Assembly (NCBI GenBank): GCA_963782465.1
Contig: CAWAJR010000003.1
Location: forward strand, 62,001 to 126,000
Direction: 5' to 3'
DNA from: JAODBJ01 sp963782465
Lineage (GTDB): Bacteria; Actinomycetota; Acidimicrobiia; IMCC26256; PALSA-610
DNA: 64,000 nt
The notes under the pieces were generated by a model, which was given only the letters and a program-made list of their open reading frames with translations, was not told the origin of the DNA and did no database searches. Below are positions 1 to 8,644 of the stretch, in pieces. The stretch's first letter is position 1. Every line of letters begins with the position of its first letter. A program made the translations under genes and the position numbers.

Positions 1-1
1 A

Positions 2-685
2 GTGGATGCTGCGACGGCCGACGGCAAGGGCGGGTTTCTCGGTTCGCTCACCGCGTCGCAACAGGCGGCGCTGTTCGCGCTCGGCACGCGGCGGCGCTAC
101 CGGAAGGGCTCGACCCTCTTCCTCGAAGGCGACCGCAGCGACCACGTCGTGGTGGTGCTCGAAGGACGGGTGCGGGTTTCGCTGGCTGCCGCCGACGGTC
201 GAGACCTCCTGGTCGCGGTGCGCGGGCCGGGCGATGTGATCGGCGAGCTGGCCGCGATCGACCGCTCCGAGCCTCGCAGCGCCAGCGCATCGGCGATGGA
301 GCCGGTCCTCGTGCACGTGCTCAGCGCGACCGAGTTCGAGACGTTCCTGGAGCGCACACCCCGCGCGGCTGTCGCCCTGCTGCGCACCCTGACCCGGCGC
401 CTGCGCGTCGCGTCCCGTACGCAGATGGAGTTCGGCTCGTTCGACACGGTGGCCCGGGTCGCACGCCGGCTCGACGAGTTGTTGGCCGAGCACGGGGAGG
501 AGGTCGCGGGCGGGGTCCGTATCGCGTTGCCCCTCACCCAGGAGGAACTGGCCGGCTGGGTGGGCGCGTCGCGCGAATCGGTGGCCCGGGCGATGCGGAC
601 GTTGCGTGATCACGGGGTGATCAGCACCGGGCGGCGGACCGTCGTGGTGCACGACGCCAGTGCGCTGGCCAAGTTCGCCGGATGA
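2..685 (+). CDS. Crp/Fnr family transcriptional regulator (5' end at window edge)
   Basis: A 227-residue protein with the two-domain Crp/Fnr layout. The cyclic-nucleotide-binding beta-barrel covers about residues 20-120 and includes a phosphate-binding-cassette-like stretch with GELAAID near 81 and RSASA near 92. A winged helix-turn-helix follows at about 150-215 (LTQEELAGWVGASRESVARA). The Arg-Ser pair of the cassette is kept, so cAMP or a related ligand is possible, and no Fnr-type cysteine cluster is seen. The first in-frame start is GTG at base 2. Total length matches the family, but a start upstream of the window cannot be excluded. A 9-bp inverted repeat lies about 70 bp downstream. Targets are unknown. 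Confidence 0.9.
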   Translation: MDAATADGKGGFLGSLTASQQAALFALGTRRRYRKGSTLFLEGDRSDHVVVVLEGRVRVSLAAADGRDLLVAVRGPGDVIGELAAIDRSEPRSASASAMEPVLVHVLSATEFETFLERTPRAAVALLRTLTRRLRVASRTQMEFGSFDTVARVARRLDELLAEHGEEVAGGVRIALPLTQEELAGWVGASRESVARAMRTLRDHGVISTGRRTVVVHDASALAKFAG

Positions 686-755
686 AACCGGAGCTCGCGC
701 ACTCCGAGTGACCGGCCGGAGACTCTGGGCGGGCATTTTCGGCCTGGGCGGCGCA

Positions 756-798
756 AAACTTTAGGACAAAAGGTCCCAAATCGTGCTAAAGTTTCCTT
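756..798 (+). promoter_or_regulatory. Operator/promoter with nested inverted repeats before a leaderless GTG start
   Basis: Perfect 9-bp arms AAACTTTAG (756-764) and CTAAAGTTT (786-794) enclose a second palindrome, GGAC-N5-GTCC (764-776). TAAAGT at 787-792 is a good -10 hexamer and lies 6 nt before the GTG at 799, implying a leaderless transcript. AGGACA around 763-768 sits where a -35 would be. The inner palindrome resembles the GGGAC/GTCCC half-sites of DosR boxes, but its spacing is 5 rather than 4. A Crp/Fnr gene is adjacent. Operator function is inferred from symmetry and position only. Confidence 0.5.
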
Positions 799-1065
799 GT
801 GCTCCCGAATTGGTTCGATGTCCACGCTCTCGAAGACCTGGTCGCCGCGGCCGCGGTGCTCTGCGCGCTCGGCCTGGTGCTCGTGCTCGCTCGAGTCCGG
901 CACCTGACGACCAAACTGCTGCTCGCGCTCGTGCTGATCGCGGCGGTCAGCGGGCTCGCGTACTACCGCGAAGGCCCGCTCAAGGACTGCCAGGCCCAGG
1001 GCTCGTGCCACTTCTTCAAGTCGAACCTGCCGCTCAGCGGTACCCAGGTTCGCGCGTCGAAGTAG
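799..1065 (+). CDS. Small two-helix membrane protein, hypothetical
   Basis: An 88-residue protein with two hydrophobic segments at about residues 13-32 and 39-56, joined by a short basic turn (RVRHLTTK). The polar C-terminal tail contains two cysteines (KDCQAQGSCHFF). This predicts a small membrane hairpin with a possibly redox-sensitive or metal-binding tail. I do not recognise the family. The GTG start is supported by a -10 hexamer 6 nt upstream (leaderless) rather than by a ribosome binding site. It lies alone between the Crp/Fnr gene and aceE, and the inverted repeats at its promoter suggest dedicated regulation. Confidence 0.6.
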   Translation: MLPNWFDVHALEDLVAAAAVLCALGLVLVLARVRHLTTKLLLALVLIAAVSGLAYYREGPLKDCQAQGSCHFFKSNLPLSGTQVRASK

Positions 1066-1201
1066 CGCTCCCGAAGCACGCGTCGCTCGGCCCGACCCGG
1101 CACGGGGCGCCCTCGCGCGAGCCGTAACCTGACAGGTACGTCGCCTGTCGAAGCGCGGACGACGTGCCGATTGAGCCCTCGACACCAGCCGGGAGGGCAC
1201 C

Positions 1202-3889
1202 GTGTTCCTTGACGGCTCCATCCACCAACTTCCCGACATCGACCGGGACGAGACGGGGGAGTGGCTCGACGCCCTCGACACCGTCATCGACGTTCGTGGG
1301 AAGGCCCGTGCCCACTACCTGCTCGCTCGGCTCATGGAGCGCGCGCGGGTCAAAGGCGTCGGCGTTCCCGCCATGGTGTCGACCGACTACATCAACACCA
1401 TCCCGGCCGAACAGGAACCGTGGTTCCCCGGCGACGAAGACGTCGAGCGCCGGATCCGTGCCTTCATCCGCTGGAACGCCGCGGTCATGGTCGATCGAGC
1501 GAACCACAAGTACGACGGTCTCGGCGGCCACCTCTCGACGTACGCGTCGGCGGCGGCCCTCTACGAAGTGGGCTTCAACCACTTCTTCCGGGGGAAGGGC
1601 GACGGCGGTGCCGGCGACCAGGTGTTCATCCAGGGCCACGCCGCGCCCGGGATCTACGCGCGCGCCTTCCTCGAGGGCCGGCTCACCGAGGACCAGCTCG
1701 ACGCGTTCCGTCGCGAGACGAACGGCAACGGCTTGTCGTCGTACCCGCACCCGCGCCGCATGCCCGACTTCTGGGAGTTCCCGACCGTGTCGATGGGGCT
1801 CGGCCCGATCAACGCGGTGTACCAGGCCCGCTTCAACCGTTACCTCTACCAGCGCGAACTCGTCGACACGAGCAAGGCGCGCGTGTGGTGCTTCACCGGC
1901 GACGGTGAACTCGACGAACCCGAAGCGATGGGCTCGCTCGCGATCGCGTCGCGCGAGCAGCTCGACAACCTGATCTTCGTCGTCAACTGCAACCTGCAAC
2001 GGCTCGACGGGCCCGTTCGCGGCAACAGCAAGGTGATCCAGGAGTACGAGTCGATCTTCCGCGGGATGGGCTGGAACGTCATCAAGGTCGTCTGGGGCCG
2101 CGAGTGGGACGGCCTGCTCGCCCGCGACAACGACGGCGTGCTCGTCAACAAGATGAATTCCACGCTCGACGGCGAGTTCCAGAAGTACGCGATCGAATCC
2201 GGCGCGTACATCCGTGAGCATTTCTTCGGCCCCGACCCGCGGTTGCGCGCGATGGTCGAGCACGTCTCCGACGAGGAGTTGCAGCGGTTGCCGCGGGGTG
2301 GGCACGACTACCGCAAGCTGTATGCCGCCTACAAGACCGCGGTCGAGCACGTCGGTGCACCGACGGTGATCCTCGCCAAGACGGTGAAGGGCTGGACCCT
2401 CGGCCCCGATTTCGAAGCGCGCAACGCGACCCACCAGATCAAGAAGATGACGCCGACGCAGCTCAAGCTGCTGCGCGACCGCCTGTACCTCGACATTCCC
2501 GACGACGTGCTCGACGACGGGATGCCGCCCTACTACCACCCCGGTTTCCGCTCGCCCGAGTACGACTACCTGATGGAACGCCGGCGCGCGCTCGACGGTT
2601 ACCTGCCCGAACGCGTCGTACGGAACAAGATCTCGATCAAGGTTCGCGACGACATCATCGACGTCCTCGCGGCCGGTACCGGTGAGAAGATCCAGGCCTC
2701 GACCACCACGGCGTTCACGCGCCTGCTGAAGGTGCTCGTCCGCGAGCCGGAGTGGGGCAAGCGGGTGGTGCCGATCATCCCCGACGAAGCCCGAACGTTC
2801 GGTATCGACGCGCTGTTCGCCGACGCGAAGATCTACTCACCGACCGGGCAGCTCTACGAGCCGGTCGACGCCGGCCTGCTGTTGAGCTACCGCGAAGCGC
2901 GCAACGGCCAGATCCTCGAAGAGGGCATCACCGAAGCGGGGGCCACGGCGAGCTTCACCGCGGCCAGCACGTCGTACGCGACGTGGGGCCAGCCGATGAT
3001 CCCGTTCTTCATCTTGTATTCGATGTTCGGCTTCCAGCGCGTGGGCGACCTGCTCTGGTCGTTGGGCGACCAGCGCGGTCGCGGCTTCCTGCTCGGTGCG
3101 ACGGCGGGTCGGACCACGTTGACCGGTGAGGGCCTGCAGCACTGCGACGGCAACAGCCAGATGTTCGCGCTCGCGTACCCCAACTGCCGGGCCTACGACC
3201 CCGCGTTCGCGTACGAGGTCGCAGTGCTGGTACGTGACGGCATGCGGCGCATGTACGGGCCCGAACCGGAAGATTGCTTCTACTACCTCACCCTCTACAA
3301 CGAGAACTACGTGCAGCCCCCGATGCCCGAAGGGGTCGAGGACGCCATCGTCAAGGGGCTCTACCGGTACCGCGCCGCCGACGGCGAACGCTCGCAGCGC
3401 GCGCAGATCCTGGCCAGCGGCTCGATGGTGTTGCAGGCGTTGGAGGCGCAGCAGTTGCTGGCGGAGCACCACGACGTCGCGGCCGACGTGTGGAGCGCGC
3501 TCGGTTGGAAGCAACTGCGCGACGAAGCGATGGAATGCGAACGCTGGAACCGGTTGCACCCCGAGGAACCACCCCGGACGCCGTACGTGACCGAGCAACT
3601 GCACGGCACGGAGGGGCCGGTCGTCGCCGTCTCCGACTTCGTGAAGGCGCTGCCCGACGGCCTGGCGCGCTTCGTGCCCCAGCCGTTCGTCGTGCTCGGC
3701 ACCGACGGCTTCGGTTTCTCCGACATCCGGCCCGCGCTACGGCGCCACTTCGAGGTCGACGCCGCGCACATCGTGGTGGCCGTGCTCGACGGCCTGGCGC
3801 AGCAGGGCGAGGTGAAGGCCGAAGCGGTCGCCGACGCGATCAGGCGCTACGAGATCGACGTCGAGGCTCCCGATCCCCGCCGGACCTGA
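1202..3889 (+). CDS. aceE: Pyruvate dehydrogenase E1 component, homodimeric type
   Basis: An 895-residue thiamine-diphosphate enzyme that decarboxylates pyruvate and passes the acetyl group to lipoyl-E2, feeding acetyl-CoA to the TCA cycle. Length fits the homodimeric E1 family. The ThDP/Mg site is seen as GDGELDEPE followed about 30 residues later by NCNLQRLDGPVRGN. Further family marks are HFFRGKGDGGAGDQVF, ITEAGATASFTAAST and the conserved GEGLQHCDGNSQ. GTG at 1202 follows GGGAGGG at 1191-1197. No E2 or E3 gene is beside it, as is common in actinobacteria. Its TGA overlaps the first base of a long palindrome that probably terminates transcription. Confidence 0.97.
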   Translation: MFLDGSIHQLPDIDRDETGEWLDALDTVIDVRGKARAHYLLARLMERARVKGVGVPAMVSTDYINTIPAEQEPWFPGDEDVERRIRAFIRWNAAVMVDRANHKYDGLGGHLSTYASAAALYEVGFNHFFRGKGDGGAGDQVFIQGHAAPGIYARAFLEGRLTEDQLDAFRRETNGNGLSSYPHPRRMPDFWEFPTVSMGLGPINAVYQARFNRYLYQRELVDTSKARVWCFTGDGELDEPEAMGSLAIASREQLDNLIFVVNCNLQRLDGPVRGNSKVIQEYESIFRGMGWNVIKVVWGREWDGLLARDNDGVLVNKMNSTLDGEFQKYAIESGAYIREHFFGPDPRLRAMVEHVSDEELQRLPRGGHDYRKLYAAYKTAVEHVGAPTVILAKTVKGWTLGPDFEARNATHQIKKMTPTQLKLLRDRLYLDIPDDVLDDGMPPYYHPGFRSPEYDYLMERRRALDGYLPERVVRNKISIKVRDDIIDVLAAGTGEKIQASTTTAFTRLLKVLVREPEWGKRVVPIIPDEARTFGIDALFADAKIYSPTGQLYEPVDAGLLLSYREARNGQILEEGITEAGATASFTAASTSYATWGQPMIPFFILYSMFGFQRVGDLLWSLGDQRGRGFLLGATAGRTTLTGEGLQHCDGNSQMFALAYPNCRAYDPAFAYEVAVLVRDGMRRMYGPEPEDCFYYLTLYNENYVQPPMPEGVEDAIVKGLYRYRAADGERSQRAQILASGSMVLQALEAQQLLAEHHDVAADVWSALGWKQLRDEAMECERWNRLHPEEPPRTPYVTEQLHGTEGPVVAVSDFVKALPDGLARFVPQPFVVLGTDGFGFSDIRPALRRHFEVDAAHIVVAVLDGLAQQGEVKAEAVADAIRRYEIDVEAPDPRRT

Positions 3890-3933
3890 CGTGCGTCGAT
3901 AGCTATCGCTCTGCGATAGCTATCGACGCACGT
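3889..3933. repeat. Palindromic repeat copy 1 / intrinsic terminator at the aceE stop
   Basis: A perfect 21-bp inverted repeat (arms 3889-3909 and 3913-3933, loop TCT) beginning ACGTGCGTCGATAGCTATCG. Its first base is the A of the aceE TGA. A near-identical element lies at 8041-8085 with the same relation to another stop codon. There is no T-tract, so termination would be of the U-less actinobacterial kind. It may also act on the convergent small gene at 3942-4154. Confidence 0.85.
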
Positions 3934-3941
3934 GGCGGCGG

Positions 3942-4154
3942 TCAGAGGTTGCGGTCGGGGTCCCAGTCGTACCCCTCTTCCTCATCCTCGTCGTCGTCTT
4001 CGTCCCATTCGTCGGTATCGGGGTCATCGTCCGCGTTCGCCTCATCGGAGACGTCAGCCAGCGTGCCCGATCCCTCTTGGAACAGACCGTCCTCGTACCC
4101 CTGCTTGAGCTGCCGCGCCTCGCGGAACCGGCGCGCACGACCTTTTCTGGGCAC
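3942..4154 (-). CDS. Small protein with basic N-terminus and very acidic tail, hypothetical
   Basis: A 70-residue ORF. The first 20 residues are strongly basic (MPRKGRARRFREARQ), and residues 36-62 are almost continuous Asp/Glu, ending YDWDPDRNL. The charge asymmetry is unlikely to arise by chance in GC-rich DNA and suggests a nucleic-acid- or protein-binding peptide, but I do not recognise a family. The GTG start is preceded by AGGTGA. It converges on aceE with the palindromic repeat between them. Confidence 0.5.
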   Translation of the reverse strand: MPRKGRARRFREARQLKQGYEDGLFQEGSGTLADVSDEANADDDPDTDEWDEDDDEDEEEGYDWDPDRNL

Positions 4155-4261
4155 GTCGTCACCTGCCTCGAATTCGTACCTTCAATAATGCCGCACGGAG
4201 GGGCGCACGTGCTGGCCCCGCAGGCGGAGAAATGTGAGATTCCTGCACTTCTGCCGAACAT

Positions 4262-4921
4262 TCACGTTCGGGCCCGTGCTCGATAGGGCTGGTGGCCCCA
4301 GCGGTCGAGATGTACCACATTCCCGACGGGGGGCACGCGAGCAGGCTCAGGCGTGCCGCGCGGCCAGCCGAGCGGCACGACGGCGACCGGCGTGACCTTG
4401 CGGGGAAGACCGAGCGTGCGGCGAGCTTCCCAGCGCGACCACAACGGCAGTGCCGTGAACGCGGCACCGAGCCCGGCGGCCCGCGCCGCGAGCAGCAGGT
4501 TCTGGAGGGCCGGGAACACCGAGCCGTAGAACGCCGACGCGCCGATCGCCGGGAACACCGGGCGGCGGCCCCGGGCGCAGGCGACCACGATCACCGGCAC
4601 GTCCTCGAAGTGGTCGGCCAACCACTGGCGGGACTCGACCATGTCGTCGTCGTGCCCGCGGGTGCGCAAGACCCGCTTGTAGATCGACCAACCCTGCCGG
4701 TTGGCCCGGGCGAGCTGATGCTTGACCGCAGGGTCGCGAACGACGACGAATTCGCAGCGCCGGTGGCTGTCGCTCGAACCGTGCCCGGCCAATTCGAGCA
4801 GTTCGAGCAGCGTGTCGTCGTCGATCGTGCCGGCCAGGACACGCCGCGTGGGCCCCTGCGTGCGCATGACCTCGGCGACGGGAGCCGACAGGCGGTCGGC
4901 GATCTCGTCGAACGTCGGCAT
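4262..4921 (-). CDS. Nitroreductase family protein
   Basis: About 219 residues with the nitroreductase fold: N-terminal helices, then FVVVRDPAVKHQLARA, the central PVIVVACARG strand, and the FMN-site region SVFPALQNLLLAARAAGLGAAFTAL. It ends with VTPVAVVPLGWP, typical of the family. The usual early FMN-contact S-x-x-N-x-Q/P-W is replaced by SSDSHRRCEF, so cofactor or substrate may be unusual. I chose the ATG at 4921 because GAGGGG precedes it; an upstream in-frame start has no such signal. Flavin-dependent reduction of nitro or quinone compounds is the family role; the substrate is unknown. Confidence 0.85.
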   Translation of the reverse strand: MPTFDEIADRLSAPVAEVMRTQGPTRRVLAGTIDDDTLLELLELAGHGSSDSHRRCEFVVVRDPAVKHQLARANRQGWSIYKRVLRTRGHDDDMVESRQWLADHFEDVPVIVVACARGRRPVFPAIGASAFYGSVFPALQNLLLAARAAGLGAAFTALPLWSRWEARRTLGLPRKVTPVAVVPLGWPRGTPEPARVPPVGNVVHLDRWGHQPYRARART

Positions 4922-5033
4922 GCTGGGCCCCTCGTCGCGGAGCGTTGCAGGGTAGCAACGCCCGTCCCTTCCCATTTCTTTGTCACTTTGACCACACGAT
5001 GTGTCGCCGAAGTGACAAAGGTCGCGGGACGGC

Positions 5034-5984
5034 TCAGCCCGACGAGAGTTTGCGCCACAAGGCGGGGTAGCTCGGGTACTCGATCGCGTCGGTCACGTAA
5101 CCCGAACGGCGGAGTTCGGCGTGGAACTTCGGGAGCCGGCTCATCGGCACCCCGGAGTCGACATGGTGGGCCAGGTGCCAGCCGATGTGGTTCGGCACCA
5201 TGAAGAAGCGCGCCACCGGGTGCTGGCGCACCGAGTGGGTGGTGAGGCGGCGGTCCTTCGAGGCTTGCATCCCGCCGTGCTCGGCGATCGCGCGCAACCG
5301 GTTGATCACCCGCCACACGGTGAGATGCGGGAGGAACCACAGGAACAGGTACAGCCACGGGTGGCCGGCAACGGTGAAGAGCGCCAGCAGCACGACCTGG
5401 GTGAGCAGGATGCCGCGCGATTGGCTCCGCACGGCTTCGTTCTCGGAACGGGTCGCGCGCAGCAGGCCCTTGAAGAGCTTCCACCCGGTCTGGCCGGTCG
5501 CGTCGCGAACGAGCTTGCGGCGCAGCGACGCCCGGCTGATCGGGTAGGCGCGGTACAGGGGGATGTCGGGCTCGTTCGGTCCGAACTCCTCGCGGTGGTG
5601 CGCCATGTGGCCGCGGCGGTAGAGGTCGGTGGGGGTGAACGACGGGAACCCGAGGAGCCAGCGCCCGGCCCAGTCGTTCAGCTTCCGGTTGCGGAACAGC
5701 AGGCGGTGGGCGGCTTCGTGCATCAGCGCGGCGATCTGCGCGTGGGCGCGGCCCATGAGCACGAACGCGACGACCCACACGACCGGGTTGTTGGCCCACA
5801 CCGCGACCGCGATCACGCCGATGGTCTGGGCGTAGAAGCTCACGATCGAAAGCCCGTTGCGTACCGACGGGATACGGCGCAATTCCTCCCGCCAGCCCGG
5901 CGCCGGTCGGGCGTCGGCGGTGAGCCGGTCGGTGGGTGTGAACCCGATCAGCGTGCCGGGCTCGGGGATCATCGTCGTGGCCAC
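5034..5984 (-). CDS. Membrane fatty acid desaturase family protein
   Basis: A 316-residue integral membrane di-iron desaturase. Three histidine boxes are present: HEAAH (about 98), HMAHH (about 126) and HLAHH (about 277). They are separated by hydrophobic spans around residues 45-85 and 175-215. Family members introduce double bonds into acyl chains or hydroxylate lipids. It is divergent from a PaaX-type regulator with only 26 bp between starts, so that regulator probably controls it. TAATAT on the minus strand (5996-5991) lies 6 nt before the GTG at 5984, implying leaderless expression; an ATG four codons later is the alternative. Confidence 0.9.
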   Translation of the reverse strand: MATTMIPEPGTLIGFTPTDRLTADARPAPGWREELRRIPSVRNGLSIVSFYAQTIGVIAVAVWANNPVVWVVAFVLMGRAHAQIAALMHEAAHRLLFRNRKLNDWAGRWLLGFPSFTPTDLYRRGHMAHHREEFGPNEPDIPLYRAYPISRASLRRKLVRDATGQTGWKLFKGLLRATRSENEAVRSQSRGILLTQVVLLALFTVAGHPWLYLFLWFLPHLTVWRVINRLRAIAEHGGMQASKDRRLTTHSVRQHPVARFFMVPNHIGWHLAHHVDSGVPMSRLPKFHAELRRSGYVTDAIEYPSYPALWRKLSSG

Positions 5985-6010
5985 GCCGGCATATTACACT
6001 ACGACAACAG
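5985..6010. promoter_or_regulatory. 26-bp divergent promoter between desaturase and PaaX-type regulator
   Basis: ATATTACACT at 5991-6000 supplies the -10 of both genes: TAATAT on the minus strand, 6 nt from the desaturase GTG, and TACACT on the plus strand (5995-6000), 10 nt from the regulator ATG. The two overlapping -10 boxes mean RNA polymerase could serve only one promoter at a time. No ribosome binding site fits in either direction. Confidence 0.55.
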
Positions 6011-6834
6011 ATGCAGGAAATCAGTAACACGCGGGTCGATGTGCTGGAGCGGCCGCTGTCGGCCCGCTCGGCGATCGCCAGCCTGCTCCTCGGCATGCAC
6101 CCACCCCGGATGACCGGCGCGCGGCTCGTGCAATGGTGTGAATTGTTCGGCATCGCGCCGGGGACGACGAGGGTCGCCCTGAGCCGGATGGCCGAGCGCG
6201 GCGAGTTGCACGCGAGCGGCGGCACCTACGAGCTCGCGGGCCGGGTGCGCTCACGGCAGGCCACCCAGGATTGGAGCGTGGCCCCGCAAACCACCCCCTT
6301 CGACGGGCAGTGGCGGCTCGGGGTCGTCACCGTCGACGCGCGTTCGGCGCCGGCGCGGTCGGCACTGCGCGACGCGATGCGCCGGGGACGTTACGCCGAG
6401 GTGCGCGAAGGGGTGTGGCCCGTCCCGACAACCTGCCCCGCGCGTCGGCACCGGCCGAGGCCTGGGCCGTGATGGACGAGCAGTGCGCATGGTGGCGCGG
6501 CCGCCCGGACGTCGGCACGCGCGACGAGCCCGCCGTCGCCGACGCGCTGTTCGGATTGCGCGCGTGGAGCGAGCGGGCCGAGATGCTGCTCGAACGGGCC
6601 GCGGCTTCGATCGCCGCGCTCGAGGCCGGGGATGGCGGTCGTCTCGCCGACGCGTTCATCGTCGGCGCGGCGGCGTTGCAGCACGTACGCAACGACCCGC
6701 TCCTGCCCGAACCGCTGCTCCCGCCGTCGTGGCCGGGCGACGCGCTGCGGGCGGCGTACCGCGACTACCAGCAGGCCTTCGCCGACGCGATCCGCGAATG
6801 GTTCCGCGACGCGCCCGCGCCGGCCCGCCATTAG
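6011..6834 (+). CDS. PaaX-like transcriptional regulator (one frameshift)
   Basis: Read as one gene with a missing base near 6418, this gives 274 residues. An N-terminal winged helix-turn-helix (SARSAIASLLLG, then VQWCELFGIAPGTTRVALSRM) is followed by WRLGVVTVD and, after the shift, RPDNLPRAS and a helical C-terminal domain ending YQQAFADAIREWFRD. This is the PaaX/PaaX_C layout; such proteins repress aromatic or lipid catabolism genes in response to CoA esters. The frame is restored if GTGTGGCCC was GTGTGGGCCC (EGVWARPDNLP). It is probably the local regulator of the divergent desaturase. Confidence 0.8.
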
Positions 6835-6844
6835 CGTGCCGGCC

Positions 6845-8041
6845 ATGACCCTTACGCCTGCGCTGCTCGACGACGCCCGGGGCGTGTTGCCCGAGGTCGT
6901 TGCGATGCGGCGCGAGTTGCACCGTCACCCGGAGCTCGGGCTCCAACTTCCCCGTACCCAGCAGGCGATCGTGGGCGCGCTCGACGGTCTCGGGCTCGAC
7001 GTGAAGACCGGGTCTGCGGTCACGTCGGTGACGGCCGACCTCGAAGGTGGGGCCGGCGGCGACGGCCGAACGGTGTTGCTGCGCGCCGACATGGACGCGT
7101 TGCCGATGCCCGAAGACACCGGCGTCGACTTCGCGAGCGAGGTCGACGGAGCGATGCACGCGTGCGGGCACGACAGCCACGTCGCGATGCTCGTCGGCGC
7201 GGCTCGTGTCCTCACGGCGCGGCGCGACGAACTGCCGGGCCGGGTCCGCTTCATGTTCCAGCCGGGTGAGGAAGGCTTCCACGGCGCGCGCTGGATGATC
7301 GACGAGGGCGTGCTCGACAATCCGAACGTCGACGGTGTGTTCGCCCTCCACGTTTCGCCGAACTTGCCGAGCGGCGTGGTGTCGAGCCGCGCCGGTGCCG
7401 CGCTCGCGTCGGCCGACATTCTCGAGATCGTCGTGACCGGTCAGGGCGGGCACGCGTCGACACCGCACCTCGCGAACGACCCGATGCCGGTCGCGGCCGA
7501 GATCGTCCAGGCGTTACAGGTGTTCGCGACGCGCCGGATCAACACCTTCGACCCGATCGTCGTCACGATCACGAAGATCCGTGCCGGCACGACGAACAAC
7601 GTGATCCCCGAAGACGTCAAGATGCTGGGCACGCTGCGCGCGGTGTCGGAAGGAAGCCGCAAGGCCGCGATCGCGGGGATGAAGAAGCTCGTCGAGGGGA
7701 TCGCCGGGGCCTACGACATGCGGGCCGAGTTCACCGTCGTGCCCGGTTACCCGCCGACGATCAACGATCGCGAGTTCGTCGGCCTGGTGTCGCGGGTCGC
7801 GAGCGGCCTGCTCGGCGACGACCGTTACGCGGAGATGCCGGCACCGATCATGGGCGCCGAAGACTTCTCCTACTTGCTGCGCGAGCGGCCCGGCGCGATG
7901 GCGTTCCTCGGTGTGTGCCCACCCGGTGACCAGCCGTTGCGGGCGCACTCGTGCCACTCGAACCGCATGACGATCGACGAGGACGCGCTCGCCGCCGGTG
8001 TGGCGATGCACTGCGCCGTCGCGCTCGAGTACCTCGGTTGA
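6845..8041 (+). CDS. M20D amidohydrolase (hippurate hydrolase/IAA-amino acid hydrolase-like)
   Basis: A 398-residue metallo-aminoacylase. Visible metal-site motifs are LRADMDALPM (about 80), HACGHDSHVAML (about 105), FQPGEEGFHG (about 140) and GAEDFSYLL (about 340), with the lid-domain GQGGHAS near 200. Family members cleave N-acyl amino acids or other amides in the cytosol. The ATG at 6845 follows TAGCGT (6832-6837) by 7 nt, so it is probably leaderless and transcribed from within the stop of the PaaX gene. The stop codon overlaps the second copy of the palindromic repeat. Confidence 0.92.
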   Translation: MTLTPALLDDARGVLPEVVAMRRELHRHPELGLQLPRTQQAIVGALDGLGLDVKTGSAVTSVTADLEGGAGGDGRTVLLRADMDALPMPEDTGVDFASEVDGAMHACGHDSHVAMLVGAARVLTARRDELPGRVRFMFQPGEEGFHGARWMIDEGVLDNPNVDGVFALHVSPNLPSGVVSSRAGAALASADILEIVVTGQGGHASTPHLANDPMPVAAEIVQALQVFATRRINTFDPIVVTITKIRAGTTNNVIPEDVKMLGTLRAVSEGSRKAAIAGMKKLVEGIAGAYDMRAEFTVVPGYPPTINDREFVGLVSRVASGLLGDDRYAEMPAPIMGAEDFSYLLRERPGAMAFLGVCPPGDQPLRAHSCHSNRMTIDEDALAAGVAMHCAVALEYLG

Positions 8042-8085
8042 CGTGCGTCGATAGCTATCGCATAGCGATAGCTATCGACGCCCGT
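8041..8085. repeat. Palindromic repeat copy 2 / terminator at the amidohydrolase stop
   Basis: Same element as at 3889-3933: left arm 8041-8061 is identical, the loop is ATA, and the right arm 8065-8085 has one mismatch. Again the first base is the A of the upstream TGA. The loop differs while the stem is kept, which indicates that the stem is what matters. Confidence 0.85.
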
Positions 8086-8134
8086 CGGGTCAACGTTTTC
8101 GTTGTCGCAGCCCTCTATACGGTGAGGCGGCACG

Positions 8135-8644
8135 ATGGACGACTTCGACGAGTTCTTCGCTGAGCACTACCCGCGGGTCGTCGGGTCGTTGCTGCTCGCG
8201 TGCGGGACGTCGAGCGACGTTGAGGACGCGGCCCAGGAAGCATTCGCGAAGGCGATGCTGCGGTGGCGGTCGGTGTCGCAGATGCATCGTCCCGCGACAT
8301 GGGTGTACGTGGTTGCGGTTCGGGAGTTGCGCCGGCGGCTGAGCCGGGGACGCGACCTTGCCGGCGCGGTGGACGACGCCGACGCGTTGGGCGATACCGG
8401 CGTTCCCGATATCGCGGATGTCGTGGTCGACGGCGCGCTGGTTGCCGGCGCCCTGGCGTCGTTGGCGCCCCGCCAGCGGCTTGCGGTGGTGCTGCGCTTC
8501 CACGCCGACCTCAAGGTGAACGACATCGCGCGGGCGATGCGCTGTTCGGAAGGCACCGTGAAAGCGTCGCTCCACGCCGCGCTGGCGCACCTCCGCGTGC
8601 ACCTCGTCGACCAGGACCTCGAAGGAGCGAGCGATGGACCTTGA
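8135..8644 (+). CDS. ECF-type RNA polymerase sigma factor
   Basis: A 169-residue sigma-70 family protein with region 2 at about residues 5-75 (YPRVVGSLLLACG, VEDAAQEAFAKAMLRW, TWVYVVAVRELRR) and region 4 at about 108-158 (LASLAPRQRLAVVLRF, DIARAMRCSEGTVKASLHAAL). GTGAGG precedes the ATG. Its end overlaps the next gene by 11 bp, so the two are translationally coupled. The downstream product is a single-pass membrane protein and may act as the anti-sigma factor. Confidence 0.92.
   Translation: MDDFDEFFAEHYPRVVGSLLLACGTSSDVEDAAQEAFAKAMLRWRSVSQMHRPATWVYVVAVRELRRRLSRGRDLAGAVDDADALGDTGVPDIADVVVDGALVAGALASLAPRQRLAVVLRFHADLKVNDIARAMRCSEGTVKASLHAALAHLRVHLVDQDLEGASDGP

Noticed and set aside
1034..2539. 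Long minus-strand ORF of about 500 codons across aceE
   Set aside because: It is the complement of clearly coding aceE sequence; its translation is rich in Arg/Val/Asp with no domain. Long antisense frames are expected in high-GC DNA.
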